This document shows, one piece after another, positions 44,765 to 54,621 of a DNA stretch of 64,000 bases; the first letter of the stretch is position 1, and each line of letters begins with the position of its first letter. This DNA is from Algoriphagus ornithinivorans (GTDB lineage Bacteria > Bacteroidota > Bacteroidia > Cytophagales > Cyclobacteriaceae). Location of the stretch: the NCBI RefSeq assembly GCF_900115305.1, contig NZ_FOVW01000006.1, positions 1-64,000 on the forward strand. The letters are read 5' to 3'. The position numbers and the translations under genes are program-made. A model generated the notes under the pieces. It did not search any database. It was not told where the DNA came from and saw nothing but the letters and a program-made list of their open reading frames with translations.

Positions 44765-46150
44765 ATGAAAAAATTAAGCTATATTCTTGCTGCTTTGGTA
44801 GGGCTGAGTATGCAGTTCGCGATTGCTCAAACGCCCAAAGGCAGCATTCTAATTAAGAATGCTACGGTAATCACCGTGACAAAAGGAACTTTGGAAAATA
44901 CAGACGTTTTGGTTCAGGATGGTATCATCCGAAGAATAGGCCAAAATATCAGTGCTCCAAGTGGAGTTCAGACCATTGATGCTAGTGGAAAATATGTGAT
45001 GCCTGGCATCATCGATGCACACTCTCACGTGGCATTGGATGTGGTCAATGAGGCTACTGCACCTATCGTGGCGGAAGTCAGAATGAAAGATGTGGTCAAT
45101 CCTTATGAAATTGGAATCTACAGAGCATTGGCTGGGGGTGTGACAGTTTCTCACGCCATGCACGGATCTGCCAACGTAGTAGGTGGACAAAATGCCACTT
45201 TAAAGCATAGATGGGGTTCTTCGAATCCTGCTGACATAATCATGCAAGATGCTCCTAGGACTATCAAATTTGCATTGGGAGAAAATCCCACCCGAGTTCA
45301 TGGTAGAGGTAATGGCATACAGCCTAGAAGTAGAATGGGTGTAGAAGCTATCTTGAGAAATGGATTCAGTGAGGCCTTGCAATACAAAAAAAGATGGGCT
45401 GACTACAATGCAGCAAAATCTCAAAAAGGAAATACCATGGTTGCTCCTGAGTATGATGAGCGCCTTCAGACCTTGGTAGATATTTTGGATGGTAAAATTA
45501 TCATCCACTGTCACTCTTACCGTGCGGATGAAATTTACATGCTCATCAACGTGGCAAGGGATTTTGGTATCAAAAAATTAGTATTCCAACATACCAACGA
45601 AGGCTTCAAGGTAGCTCCTGAAATTGCAGAATACACCATGGGTGCTTCAGTTTTTGCGGACTGGTGGGCTTACAAATTTGAGGTGTATTATTCTACAGCT
45701 TTCAATGCTGCAATTCTTCAGAAAAACGGAGCTATCACTTCAATCAATTCCGATTCTGCTGAATTGATCAGACACCTGTACCATGAGGCTGCAAAAACTC
45801 AAAGATACGGTGGCATGACAGATGATGAGGCCTTGGCTATGATCACTATCAACCCAGCCAAACAATTGGGAATAGATGATAAGGTAGGTTCATTGGAAGT
45901 AGGCAAGCAGGCTGATATTGTGATCTTTGAAGGTCACCCTCTCTCCTCTTATGCTATACCTCAAATGACCTTTGTAGATGGAGTGAAATACTTCGATATC
46001 AAAGAAGATAAGGATGATCAAAGACAGCAGGTTAGTGCAACTGAAATGGTTGAGCCAATCATGCTGACTGAGGAAAACCATAGATGTATGCAGGATACTG
46101 AGCATTTGTTCGAAACTGCCAATGCACTATTCTCCTTACACAATCATTAA
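44765..46150 (+). CDS. Amidohydrolase with intact metal site
   Basis: 461 residues with signal (ILAALVGLSMQFAIAQ). Full metal set: HSH at 86-88 (PGIIDAHSH), Lys168 in KFALGENP as a possible bridging carboxylated Lys, His248/His250 (IIHCHSYRADE), His276 (FQHTNEGFK) and Asp330 (SINSDSAEL). NPAKQLGI and GSLEVGKQADIVI are typical ends. Imidazolonepropionase/dipeptidase-like, substrate unknown, exported. It is the middle gene of the trio and the only one that should be catalytic. Confidence 0.92.
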   Translation: MKKLSYILAALVGLSMQFAIAQTPKGSILIKNATVITVTKGTLENTDVLVQDGIIRRIGQNISAPSGVQTIDASGKYVMPGIIDAHSHVALDVVNEATAPIVAEVRMKDVVNPYEIGIYRALAGGVTVSHAMHGSANVVGGQNATLKHRWGSSNPADIIMQDAPRTIKFALGENPTRVHGRGNGIQPRSRMGVEAILRNGFSEALQYKKRWADYNAAKSQKGNTMVAPEYDERLQTLVDILDGKIIIHCHSYRADEIYMLINVARDFGIKKLVFQHTNEGFKVAPEIAEYTMGASVFADWWAYKFEVYYSTAFNAAILQKNGAITSINSDSAELIRHLYHEAAKTQRYGGMTDDEALAMITINPAKQLGIDDKVGSLEVGKQADIVIFEGHPLSSYAIPQMTFVDGVKYFDIKEDKDDQRQQVSATEMVEPIMLTEENHRCMQDTEHLFETANALFSLHNH

Positions 46151-46171
46151 TCACCCCGAAAAGAAAGATTT

Positions 46172-47473
46172 ATGCAAAGTATATATAAAACCTTTTTCGC
46201 CTTCCTGATTGCCTTGACGCCTTTTATGGCTCAGGCACAGATTGATGGGGAATTCGTTAAGCCTCGTTCAGGCAAATTCTTGTTGCAAAATGCAACGGTT
46301 CATACGATCACAAAGGGGGTTCTTTCCAATACCTCAGTATTGATAGAAAATGGAAAAATCGCCCAGATAGGTAGCTCTATTCAGGCTGCTGATGCAGAAA
46401 TAATTGATTGCAGAGGAATGGTAATCTATCCTGGTATGATCGATAGCGGTACTACTCTGGGTTTGGTAGAAGTCAACTCAGTAGCTGAAACAGTAGACTA
46501 TCAGGAAATAGGTAATTTCACTCCTAATATGCAAGCATTGACAGCAGTGAATCCAAACTCTGAGGCGGTACCTGTTACTCGGGTTTCTGGAGTGACTACC
46601 GTCATGTCAATTCCGCAAGGTGGCTTGTTTCCTGGTACTGCCGCTTTGATCAATTTGGTAGGTTATACTCCTGATCAAATGTATGCTGGTTTTAAGGCTG
46701 TGGTAATGAACTTCCCTAGTTCTGCAAGAAGAGGAAGATTTGATCGCAGATCAGACGAGGATATCAAAAAAGACAATGAGAAAGCTCAAAAAGAAGCAAA
46801 TGAGTTGTGGGAAAAAGCTAAGAATTACCATGAACTGACTTCCAAGGGTGCTACTCTGGAGTACTATCCTGAAATTGCCCAATTGGCAAAAGTTGTTGCT
46901 GGTGAACTTCCTCTAATGATTGAAGTTAATGCCGCTGCAGATATTCAAAATGCCATCAAGTGGGTAGCTGATAAAAAAGCGAAGGTAATTTTCTCAGGTG
47001 TTGATGAAGGGTGGAGAGTTGCCGATGAAATTGCCAAAGCTGGGATCCCAGTTTTGACAGGGCCTGTTCAGGATCTACCTACCCGTCAGTCTGATCGATA
47101 TGATGCAGCTTATGCCAATGCAGGCAAAATGGCTAAAGCAGGAGTAAAAGTTGCTTTGAGAACCAATGATTCTGAAAACGTAAGAAACCTGCCTTTCCAC
47201 GCTGCTTTTGCCGCAGCTTATGGTTTGGGTAAGGAAGAAGCATGGAAAGCGGTGACTATCAATCCTGCTGAAATATTCGGCTTGGCTGATCAATTGGGTT
47301 CAGTGGAAGTTGGAAAAGTTGCCAACTTAATCGTATCCACTGAAGATCCATTTGAAACAAGAGCTCAGATCATGCACGTCTTTATCAACGGATATAGAAT
47401 TCCTTTGAGCAATAGACATATCAGATTGTATCAAGAGTTTTTGGAAAGATCTCCTGCATTGAAGAAAAACTAA
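46172..47473 (+). CDS. Amidohydrolase-family protein lacking metal ligands
   Basis: 433 residues with signal (FFAFLIALTPFMAQAQ). Same fold and ends as its neighbours (LLQNATVHTITKG, INPAEIFGLADQLGSVEVGKVANLIVS), but the metal strand is PGMIDSGTTLGL, with no HxH, and the distal Asp region reads RTNDSENV. So it resembles the first gene of the trio in its losses. The second and third genes share the ITKGxLxNTxVLxxxG stretch, suggesting duplication. A terminator follows. Confidence 0.88.
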   Translation: MQSIYKTFFAFLIALTPFMAQAQIDGEFVKPRSGKFLLQNATVHTITKGVLSNTSVLIENGKIAQIGSSIQAADAEIIDCRGMVIYPGMIDSGTTLGLVEVNSVAETVDYQEIGNFTPNMQALTAVNPNSEAVPVTRVSGVTTVMSIPQGGLFPGTAALINLVGYTPDQMYAGFKAVVMNFPSSARRGRFDRRSDEDIKKDNEKAQKEANELWEKAKNYHELTSKGATLEYYPEIAQLAKVVAGELPLMIEVNAAADIQNAIKWVADKKAKVIFSGVDEGWRVADEIAKAGIPVLTGPVQDLPTRQSDRYDAAYANAGKMAKAGVKVALRTNDSENVRNLPFHAAFAAAYGLGKEEAWKAVTINPAEIFGLADQLGSVEVGKVANLIVSTEDPFETRAQIMHVFINGYRIPLSNRHIRLYQEFLERSPALKKN

Positions 47474-47491
47474 TCAGGAACCTTTAATTTT

Positions 47492-47534
47492 AAACCACAA
47501 GTGAATCCTTTCCTCAAAGGATAGCTTGTGGTTT
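47492..47534 (+). terminator. Terminator after the amidohydrolase trio
   Basis: A 10-bp outer stem (AAACCACAAG / CTTGTGGTTT) with an inner ATCCTT/AAGGAT stem and a following TTTTCTTTT tract, 19 bases past the stop of the third amidohydrolase gene. Confidence 0.85.
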
Positions 47535-47554
47535 TCTTTTACTAATCAAACCCT

Positions 47555-48724
47555 ATGAAGAAGGTAAATATTTTAGTCTCTTTTTTACTAATTATTGGCT
47601 TCCAGGCCTGTAATACCTCCAATCAAAAATACCAAGTTCTCAATCAAATTGAAGAAATGCGTAAAGAAGTCGCTCCTGATAAAAGAGTGGCAATCTGGGA
47701 TCTTCAGTATGAAAATGGAACCCTTAGCGGTGAAACAGATCAGATTGAAGCCCTAAATCAAATTTTAGCATCCTTGGAATCAGAAGGGATAGAAGTGAGA
47801 GATGAAGTAATGCGTCTACCTTCGGCAGAACTTGGAGATAAGACCCGGGCCTTGGTTACTATCTCGGTTGCCAACATCCGAAGTCAGCCCAAGCACTCTG
47901 CAGAATTGGCTACTCAAGCACTTTTGGGCACACCTTTACGAGTTTTGAAAAAGGATGACTCTTGGTATTTGGTGCAAACTCCCGATGGTTATTTATCCTG
48001 GGTAGATCAGGCTGGAATCCAGTTAATGACTGAAGATGAATTGGCAAATTGGTTTATTCAATCCAAGGTAGTTTTCACCCCTTTATCCGGCCATATTTGG
48101 CAAGATCCGTCTCAATCAATGATGGTTTCTGATTTGGTAGCCGGGAATATTTTGGCAGTCGAAGAAGTGCAATCAGAATGGCTGGAAGTTCAACTCCCGG
48201 ATGGACGAAAGGGTTGGGTTCAAGCTTCAGAAGTAATGCCATGGGAACAATGGATAGCGTCGAGAGAAGCCAGCCCAACCAACTTGGTTAGCACTGCCAA
48301 GTCTATGATGGGAATTCCCTATTTGTGGGGAGGAACTTCCATTAAAGGAGTGGATTGTAGTGGCTTTACCAAAACCATTTTTTACCTCAATGGAAAGGTA
48401 ATCCCAAGAGATGCCTCACAGCAGGTAAACGAAGGTTTAGAAGTGGATACTGATAAGAATTGGGATAATTTGGAAGTAGGTGACCTTTTATTTTTTGGTG
48501 AAAAAGCTACTGAAGAAAAGAAAGAACGAGTAGTACATGTAGGAATGTGGATTGGAAACAATGAGTTTATTCATTCTAGAGGAAGAGTGAGAATCTCCAG
48601 TTTTGATCCAAATAGCCCAAATTATGATGAATACGAACTTAACCGATACTTAAGAACAAAAAGAATTATTAATCAACAATCAGACGGGGTAATCTCTGTT
48701 TCTGAATTATTGACCAGCAAGTAA
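47555..48724 (+). CDS. SH3-NlpC/P60 peptidase lipoprotein
   Basis: 389 residues. Lipobox IIGFQAC (Cys19). Two bacterial SH3 domains (about 100-155, with VANIRSQPKHSAELA, and 165-228), then an NlpC/P60 domain with catalytic Cys268 (DCSGF), His328 (HVGMWIG) and His340. It would cleave the D-Glu-meso-diaminopimelate bond of muropeptides. It ends one base before the M28 gene and is probably cotranscribed with it. A dipeptide-recycling role fits next to the peptidase. Confidence 0.92.
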   Translation: MKKVNILVSFLLIIGFQACNTSNQKYQVLNQIEEMRKEVAPDKRVAIWDLQYENGTLSGETDQIEALNQILASLESEGIEVRDEVMRLPSAELGDKTRALVTISVANIRSQPKHSAELATQALLGTPLRVLKKDDSWYLVQTPDGYLSWVDQAGIQLMTEDELANWFIQSKVVFTPLSGHIWQDPSQSMMVSDLVAGNILAVEEVQSEWLEVQLPDGRKGWVQASEVMPWEQWIASREASPTNLVSTAKSMMGIPYLWGGTSIKGVDCSGFTKTIFYLNGKVIPRDASQQVNEGLEVDTDKNWDNLEVGDLLFFGEKATEEKKERVVHVGMWIGNNEFIHSRGRVRISSFDPNSPNYDEYELNRYLRTKRIINQQSDGVISVSELLTSK

Positions 48725-48725
48725 T

Positions 48726-50822
48726 ATGAACTTAAATAAAACAACCTTACTCCTCTTTGGAGCTTTGAGCGTCAGCATCTCGCTTCAGGCTCAAGATGGC
48801 TTCTTTTCAAAAAGTCAAGCCAAGCAAAAATCTGTTGAAGCTGCATATCTGAAATCGGTCAACTATGATCGTTTCAAAGTTCATCTTCAGGAATTAACCA
48901 AAAACCCACATATCGCAGGTACTCCTGAAAACGAACTCGTGCAGCAATACATGGCTAAAATTATGGAGGATGCGGGCATGAGTGTGAAGCTTTACCCCTA
49001 TGATGTATATCTTCCTAATGACCCGGGGGAATCTCATTTAGAGATAGTATCTCCTGTTCTGATGAAGCTTTCGCAGCAGGAAGCTGTTCTCGAAGAAGAC
49101 CCTTTTTCTTCAGACCCAAGACTACATTTAGGCTTCAATGCCTTTTCTGGAAGCGGTGATGTGACTGCGGAGGTGGTTTATGTCAATTATGGCACCCGTG
49201 AAGATTTTCAGAAATTGAAAGAAATGGGGATTGAACTGACTGGAAAAGTCGCCATAGCTAGGTATGGAGGGAATTTTAGAGGATACAAAGCCAAGTTTGC
49301 AGAGCAAGCTGGAGCTATTGGTTTGGTGGTTTATACTGACCCTAAGGACAATGGATTTACCAAAGGCGATGTGTATCCTGATGGGCCGTATTACAATGAA
49401 ACCACTATTCAAAGAGGCTCTATGCTAACATTGGATTGGACAGGAGATCCTTTGACTCCTTATGAACCCGCATTGCCTTTGGATGGACCAGTAAAAGTAG
49501 ATCGCCTGGACCCTAAAGATGTCGCATTGCATAAAATTCCTGTCACTCCTATTGGATATGGTGCAGCAAAGGAAATTCTTTCTAGAATGACTGGTCAGGC
49601 AGTTCCTAAAGAATGGCAAGGTGGTTTGCCTTTTGACTATAAAATTGAGGGTGGTTCTGACTTAAAGGTCCGTGTGATGGTAGATCAGCCCACCAATTTT
49701 ATTCGGGCAAATAATGTGATTGGAACTTTTGAAGGAGCCAGATATCCAGACGAATGGATTATTCTAGGCTCCCATTTTGATGCTTGGAGCTTCGGTGCCA
49801 CAGATCCTAATTCAGGAACAGCCATGCTGCTTACATTAGCGGAAGCTCTGGGAGAGTTGGTGAAAAACGGCGAAAGACCTGCCCGCTCAATCATGATCGG
49901 CCATTGGGATGCAGAGGAACAAGGTGTAATTGGATCTACAGAATGGGTAGAACACTTTAGAGATGAATTAGGAGCAAAGGCGGTAACTTATATGAATTTC
50001 GATGGAGGAGTTTCAGGAAGAAACTTTGGAGCTTCAGCTGCCCCAACCCTCAAAAAACTAATTATCGATGCATCTAAAGAAGTGATGTATCCGGATTCTG
50101 CAAAAACGGTATTTCAAGTTTGGGCTGGTGATAAAAAGGAACCTGGAATTGGAAATTTAGGAGGAGGTTCCGACCATATCGCATTTTACATGCATGTGGG
50201 TGTACCTAGCTTAAGTGGCGGTGCAGGAGGTATAAGTGCCTATCATTCCAACTATGACAATTTTCACTACTACAGCAAGTTTGTAGATCCTTCCTTCAAA
50301 ATGGGTGGAGCTGTTGCTCAACTATTTGGCTTAGTAGCATTGAGGATGGCTAATGGTGAAGTAATTCCTTACGATGTCCCTCGTTATGCCCAGGATTTAA
50401 AAGGACATTTTGCGCAGGCTGTGAAAAACGTTCAGGGAATAGCTCCAGATTTCAAGGAATTTGATCTAGTCAATGCTGCACTGAATAAGTTGGAAAGTAG
50501 CTCTACCGCATATCAGGCCAAATTAAACGCTGCGCTGAATAAAGGGAATTTGTCTGCATCAAAAATTAAAAGCATCAATCAGCAATTAATTGGCTTGGAA
50601 AAAAGCTGGATAGATCCACAGGGTATGTATTATGGGGATTGGTATAAGTCTCTATATGTTTGCAATGATCCTTTCTCAGGCTATGCTTCTTGGATTCTTC
50701 CGGGAATTCAATATGAAGTAGCAATTGAGCGAACAGAAAAATTAGAAGAATGGGATGAAAGATATGCTGCTGCCATTTTAAACTTAGCAGAAAAAATCGA
50801 TCGAATCTCAGCAAGCCTGTAA
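48726..50822 (+). CDS. M28-family peptidase (glutamate carboxypeptidase II-like)
   Basis: 698 residues with signal. Order: N-terminal region (NPHIAGTPEN), PA domain about 115-270 (GKVAIARYGGNFRGYKAKFAEQAGA), M28 catalytic core with GSHFDAWSFGATDPNSGTA (metal His and bridging Asp), DAEEQGVIGSTEW (catalytic and metal Glu), GGGSDHIAFYMHVGVPS, and a C-terminal TfR-dimer-like helical domain. A periplasmic di-zinc exopeptidase, possibly acting on Glu- or Asp-ended peptides. Terminator follows. Confidence 0.92.
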   Translation: MNLNKTTLLLFGALSVSISLQAQDGFFSKSQAKQKSVEAAYLKSVNYDRFKVHLQELTKNPHIAGTPENELVQQYMAKIMEDAGMSVKLYPYDVYLPNDPGESHLEIVSPVLMKLSQQEAVLEEDPFSSDPRLHLGFNAFSGSGDVTAEVVYVNYGTREDFQKLKEMGIELTGKVAIARYGGNFRGYKAKFAEQAGAIGLVVYTDPKDNGFTKGDVYPDGPYYNETTIQRGSMLTLDWTGDPLTPYEPALPLDGPVKVDRLDPKDVALHKIPVTPIGYGAAKEILSRMTGQAVPKEWQGGLPFDYKIEGGSDLKVRVMVDQPTNFIRANNVIGTFEGARYPDEWIILGSHFDAWSFGATDPNSGTAMLLTLAEALGELVKNGERPARSIMIGHWDAEEQGVIGSTEWVEHFRDELGAKAVTYMNFDGGVSGRNFGASAAPTLKKLIIDASKEVMYPDSAKTVFQVWAGDKKEPGIGNLGGGSDHIAFYMHVGVPSLSGGAGGISAYHSNYDNFHYYSKFVDPSFKMGGAVAQLFGLVALRMANGEVIPYDVPRYAQDLKGHFAQAVKNVQGIAPDFKEFDLVNAALNKLESSSTAYQAKLNAALNKGNLSASKIKSINQQLIGLEKSWIDPQGMYYGDWYKSLYVCNDPFSGYASWILPGIQYEVAIERTEKLEEWDERYAAAILNLAEKIDRISASL

Positions 50823-50895
50823 AGACAAAATGGACTGAAGGCTTTTTAAGTTATTTCTTATGAAGCGATGTTTGTTTACCTGTAGTCTCAAAAAG

Positions 50896-50927
50896 AAAAC
50901 CCGAACAGTGAATATTGTTCGGGTTTT
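50896..50927. terminator. Bidirectional terminator between M28 and subtilase genes
   Basis: A 12-bp perfect stem (AAAACCCGAACA / TGTTCGGGTTTT) with an 8-base loop between two convergent genes. Confidence 0.9.
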
Positions 50928-50997
50928 GCTATAAGAGAGCTTTTTTAATTGAATTCTAATTTTTCCTATTCAAGTAAAATCACCCTATAAAATTGAC

Positions 50998-52563
50998 TTA
51001 ATAAACTCCCAAGGCTGCGGCTGCATTGATATTTCCAAAACCGTATTGAGAATTGCGATTTGGAAATAAATCAGAGCTTTCCCTCATTCTTTGCAAAACC
51101 TGATTTCGGTTCCAGTTTGGATTTTGAGACCAAATTAAAGCCGCTATTCCAGAGGTTGTTGCAGTTGCCACAGATGAACCTCCAACAGTTGCAGGATTAT
51201 TACTGTAATTAGCTGTAGTAAGTGGTTTGGTATTAGTACCTGACCTTTCCATTACCACGGTAAACTCCACTTGAGCTCCTGAATGACAGGTATCACATCG
51301 CTGATAGCCTGTTCCTTCTTTAACTCCAGTTACTGCTATAGTTTCAGACATAGTAGCAGGAAAAATTACTCCATACCAATTGGTAAATGAGGTAGAAGTC
51401 CCCGCGGCTGCAAAAATCAATTTGCCTCGATTGAAGGCATATCTAACGGCATCAGCTACTTTGGAATTATAGAAGACGTCTCCTATAGACATTGAAATAA
51501 TTTTCACATCGGATCTATTGCCTAATAACACCAATGCCTCAGCTACGCCATCCTTTTCATTCCCACTATTAATGATCACATCACTAGTGCCTCTTACCGT
51601 TACTAAATTTGCATTATAAGCTACTCCAACAGCATTACCGACGGTATTTCTTGGGGAAGCAATGACTCCAGCCATAGCAGTTCCATGACCACATTGATCG
51701 TCAGGTCCATCGTATCGTTTCCACCACCAGTAACCAGTCTGATGTGTTCCAAATCTTTGAATATATCTACCAGAGGATTGTCCCGAATTAAATAACGAAT
51801 TAAACATCGGTTGATCTGGAGAAATTCCTGTATCAATCACACCCACTGTAATGCCTTCTCCTGTACTTTGGGCCCAAGCCGCAGAAATCCCCATTGCTTC
51901 ATAATTCCAGGAGGATTTAGCTGAAGGAGTAATTACTGTAAAATCATTGGAGGAAAGATTTTGAGGATCATTTCCACAACCAGAATCACTCATATATCTG
52001 TTTTCAGGATTATTTGAGTTGAGCAAAGTATAATTGAACTCATAAGATTTAGGCTCTAGATAACGTACCTCCCCCATTTTTCTCAAATTAGAAATCACTT
52101 CCAAATCAATCAGCTTCACCTCCAAATATGGCAAGTCTGAATGAATCACAGCCTGTAGATTATTAATTCTAAATTTTGGGCTTCGATTTACTGTAAGAGT
52201 TTCATCTACCTGTTTAATGATTTTTTGAGCAGCAGCTTCCCAGTTTGGGTCAGAAACCTTTTCCAAACCAATTCTTGAATTTGCTTGAGTTTCAGAAGCC
52301 GGTTTATAACCAATAGTTAAAGTAGAGTCTGAATGCATCAAAGCTGACCAAATCAAAAGATCACTTTGTTCAGCCCAAATAAAATCACCTGTTTCTTGAA
52401 GTGATTTCAAAATCAACTGGTCAATTTGCGATTGAGGGATAAGATTTTCCTGCTCTTTTTCTTGCTCCAAATTGGAGACCAATGGCTCTTCATCTTGTGT
52501 ACAAGATTGAATAATCAGCACTAGAAAAAATAGTACTGACAGAATTCGAGTAAACTTTTTCAT
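50998..52563 (-). CDS. Subtilase (S8) lipoprotein
   Basis: 521 residues. Lipobox LIIQSC (Cys21), an N-terminal prodomain-like part to about 215, then the S8 domain with Asp244 (GVIDTG), His293 (CGHGTAMAG) and Ser464 (GGSSVATAT). The oxyanion-hole position, usually Asn in AAAGN, is Thr389 (AAAGTS). A CDTCH motif (423-427) lies between the His and Ser parts and may bind metal or form a disulfide. Surface-exposed serine protease is expected. Monocistronic. Confidence 0.9.
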   Translation of the reverse strand: MKKFTRILSVLFFLVLIIQSCTQDEEPLVSNLEQEKEQENLIPQSQIDQLILKSLQETGDFIWAEQSDLLIWSALMHSDSTLTIGYKPASETQANSRIGLEKVSDPNWEAAAQKIIKQVDETLTVNRSPKFRINNLQAVIHSDLPYLEVKLIDLEVISNLRKMGEVRYLEPKSYEFNYTLLNSNNPENRYMSDSGCGNDPQNLSSNDFTVITPSAKSSWNYEAMGISAAWAQSTGEGITVGVIDTGISPDQPMFNSLFNSGQSSGRYIQRFGTHQTGYWWWKRYDGPDDQCGHGTAMAGVIASPRNTVGNAVGVAYNANLVTVRGTSDVIINSGNEKDGVAEALVLLGNRSDVKIISMSIGDVFYNSKVADAVRYAFNRGKLIFAAAGTSTSFTNWYGVIFPATMSETIAVTGVKEGTGYQRCDTCHSGAQVEFTVVMERSGTNTKPLTTANYSNNPATVGGSSVATATTSGIAALIWSQNPNWNRNQVLQRMRESSDLFPNRNSQYGFGNINAAAALGVY

Positions 52564-52764
52564 GATAAAAATTGGGTTTATGTAAATTGATATTCAGGAA
52601 TTTACAGTTTACCGAATTTATAAACAAGCATTTATAGTCTACGGAATGCTTAATTCAATCAATTTTTATAATCTTAAAAAATAAATGATTGTTAAATCAA
52701 TCTAGATTTCAGATTAGACTCCGTCCACAAATTCTTTAACTTCAAATCAGAACCTGAATTTTAA

Positions 52765-53676
52765 TTAAAAATTAGCCTTAGCTAGTTGTTCCTGAAGATA
52801 AACTTTCAGCTCCTCTCCTACTTCGACTTTGATCTCACCTGGCAGCCCAAGAATAAATCTTGCAATACCTGGGAGTTGAGGAACTTCTCCCTCAAAATAG
52901 TATTGATTTCTATTCCTGATACTCATAAAAGGCCTTGCATTAGGGTGCTCCTCCATCATGAGTTGATAAGCCTTCTTACTCATTTTTAGTCTGACTTTGA
53001 ATTGCTTTTTACCGGTAAATCCAAATAAGGATTCCTCAGGCAATTCATGTTTAGCACTCAACTTCCATGAATCGTTTGTGATGAGCACTTCTCCTATTCG
53101 CTCAATTTTAAAAATTTTCATGGCTTTGCTTTCCACTTCCAGCGCATGGATAGATTCATAATTACTGGAAAAAGCCACTGGCTCGACTAATCTATCGCTC
53201 GTGGTATCGGAACTCAAGGAATAGTATTCTCTCAGCCAAATCTGCTTTCTGTCTTGAATTGCCTTTCCAATTTCATCTACCAAACGACCTAAATTGGCTT
53301 TGAACAGTTCTGCCGTTCCCTGTTTCAACTCGGACTTTAACTGAAGCTTTTGAAGCACAGAGTCTTTCAAGAGGTTTTTCTTCCCCTGCGACTCTATAAG
53401 GCTTTTAAGCCATTGGCTCTCTTCAGGGGAAAAACTTCCGTAATGTAGAGTTGCATCCTGCCCTGCTGGTTCTTTGAGTTTGTATTTGCTAAACTCTTTA
53501 ATGACCTCAAAACCCAAAGCCTCCAATAATTTGAAATAGCGGTAAATGGTTCTCTCGTCCGTTTCCAGAAGTTCAGCCAATCTGTGCACAGGTTTTCCAA
53601 TATTCCCCTGCAAGAGGTTGATTAACTTAAATACACGAAGAATTTTTTGCTGTTCTACTTTTCCTGCTTGAGCCAT
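52765..53676 (-). CDS. HTH/WYL-domain transcriptional regulator
   Basis: 303 residues from the ATG at 53676. The frame is open to a TTG at 53748, but the extra 24 residues look uncoded. N-terminal DeoR-type winged helix (LAELLETDERTIYRYFKLLEALG), then a WYL-type ligand domain in the C-terminal two thirds (about 130-300). Such proteins respond to small molecules or nucleic-acid ligands and some control defence genes. No target is evident; the adjacent DNA is repeat island B. Confidence 0.82.
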   Translation of the reverse strand: MAQAGKVEQQKILRVFKLINLLQGNIGKPVHRLAELLETDERTIYRYFKLLEALGFEVIKEFSKYKLKEPAGQDATLHYGSFSPEESQWLKSLIESQGKKNLLKDSVLQKLQLKSELKQGTAELFKANLGRLVDEIGKAIQDRKQIWLREYYSLSSDTTSDRLVEPVAFSSNYESIHALEVESKAMKIFKIERIGEVLITNDSWKLSAKHELPEESLFGFTGKKQFKVRLKMSKKAYQLMMEEHPNARPFMSIRNRNQYYFEGEVPQLPGIARFILGLPGEIKVEVGEELKVYLQEQLAKANF

Positions 53677-53759
53677 TGATTCCAAAATTAGGTTATCAAA
53701 ATTAGAGTATTCCTTGGATAATTTTGGATTTATGACACAATTTGTCAAAGAATGAATTA

Positions 53760-54560
53760 GGGGTATTTAATGTGGGTAGAGAGAAAGTTCCATACCTCAG
53801 GCATGGAGGAATGTATATTATAACTTTTGCTACCGAGCTTAAATCCCTACGGGATAAATATCTCGCCGCAGGCATTTCTGTTAAATGTTATTCCGCTGCA
53901 GGCGTGTTATTATTTATTCAATTGTATTTCATAAATCTCCTTACAAAAAATCGTTTCCATCTTGCTGGCATTAGGTTTTTATGTCACAATTGAAATTGTG
54001 CGCCAGCGCTGGAAACATATTGTCCAAATTTAATCCGTGGGTTGAAACCCACGGCTATTCATGAGTTTAAGCCCTTCAGGCTTCTGATTTAGAGGACACA
54101 TCTGAGCAGAGTGAACATTGAACCATGAACATTTGAACTAATAAAACCGATCAATAATAACCAAAAGCTTTGGGCTTCGATTACTCACTTAACCAATTAC
54201 ACAATTACTCCTTTTCTCGCCGAAGGCATATTTCCATTTATTTCTATTTCTTCCATACCTACGGCATGGAGAGGGTTCATTAAATCTTTATTCTACCGAG
54301 CTTAAATCCCTACGGGATAAATATCTCGCCGCAGGCATTTCTAGCTAGACGGAGGAGGGTCTTTCTTGCGAAGCATATCTGTTGAATATTATTTCGCCGC
54401 AGGCATATTTCTATTTATTTCTACTGTATTTCTATCCAATCCTACTGCAGCAATATCTAGCAGAATATCTTTTTCAGAATACCGAGAGTTAAGTAATATT
54501 TCGCCGTAGGCGTATTTCTATTTATTTCAATTGTATTTCCACTAATTTTTTCTTCTAATC
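53760..54560. repeat. Hairpin-module repeat island B
   Basis: About 800 gene-free bases with the same modules as islands A and C. On the plus strand: CCATACC-TCA-GGCATGG (53790-53806), ATCCC-TAC-GGGAT (53843-53855), the TTGCTGGCA...GCGCCAGCGCTGG block (53961-54012), CCGTGGGT/ACCCACGG (54035-54054), AAGCC/GGCTT (54069-54083), AGCAGAGTGAACATTGAACCAT (54105-54126), TTAACCAATTACACAATTACTCC (54189-54211), then repeats of the name-tag and ATCCC hairpins (54253-54269, 54306-54318) and several TTTCGCCGnAGGC hairpins. Read in reverse complement, 53790-54211 is colinear with 29091-29432. Confidence 0.85.
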
Positions 54561-54621
54561 CAAAATCAAAAAATAATAGCCTACCTTTCAAGTACATATT
54601 TTTCCTAATTTTGATTCTATC

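Noticed and set aside
44849..45514. Minus-strand open frames opposite the middle amidohydrolase
   Set aside because: Antisense shadows of a clearly coding plus-strand frame with conserved catalytic residues.
51282..51300. c-type cytochrome motif (CxxCH) in the subtilase
   Set aside because: It lies inside the protease domain with no cytochrome fold around it; more likely a disulfide or metal site.
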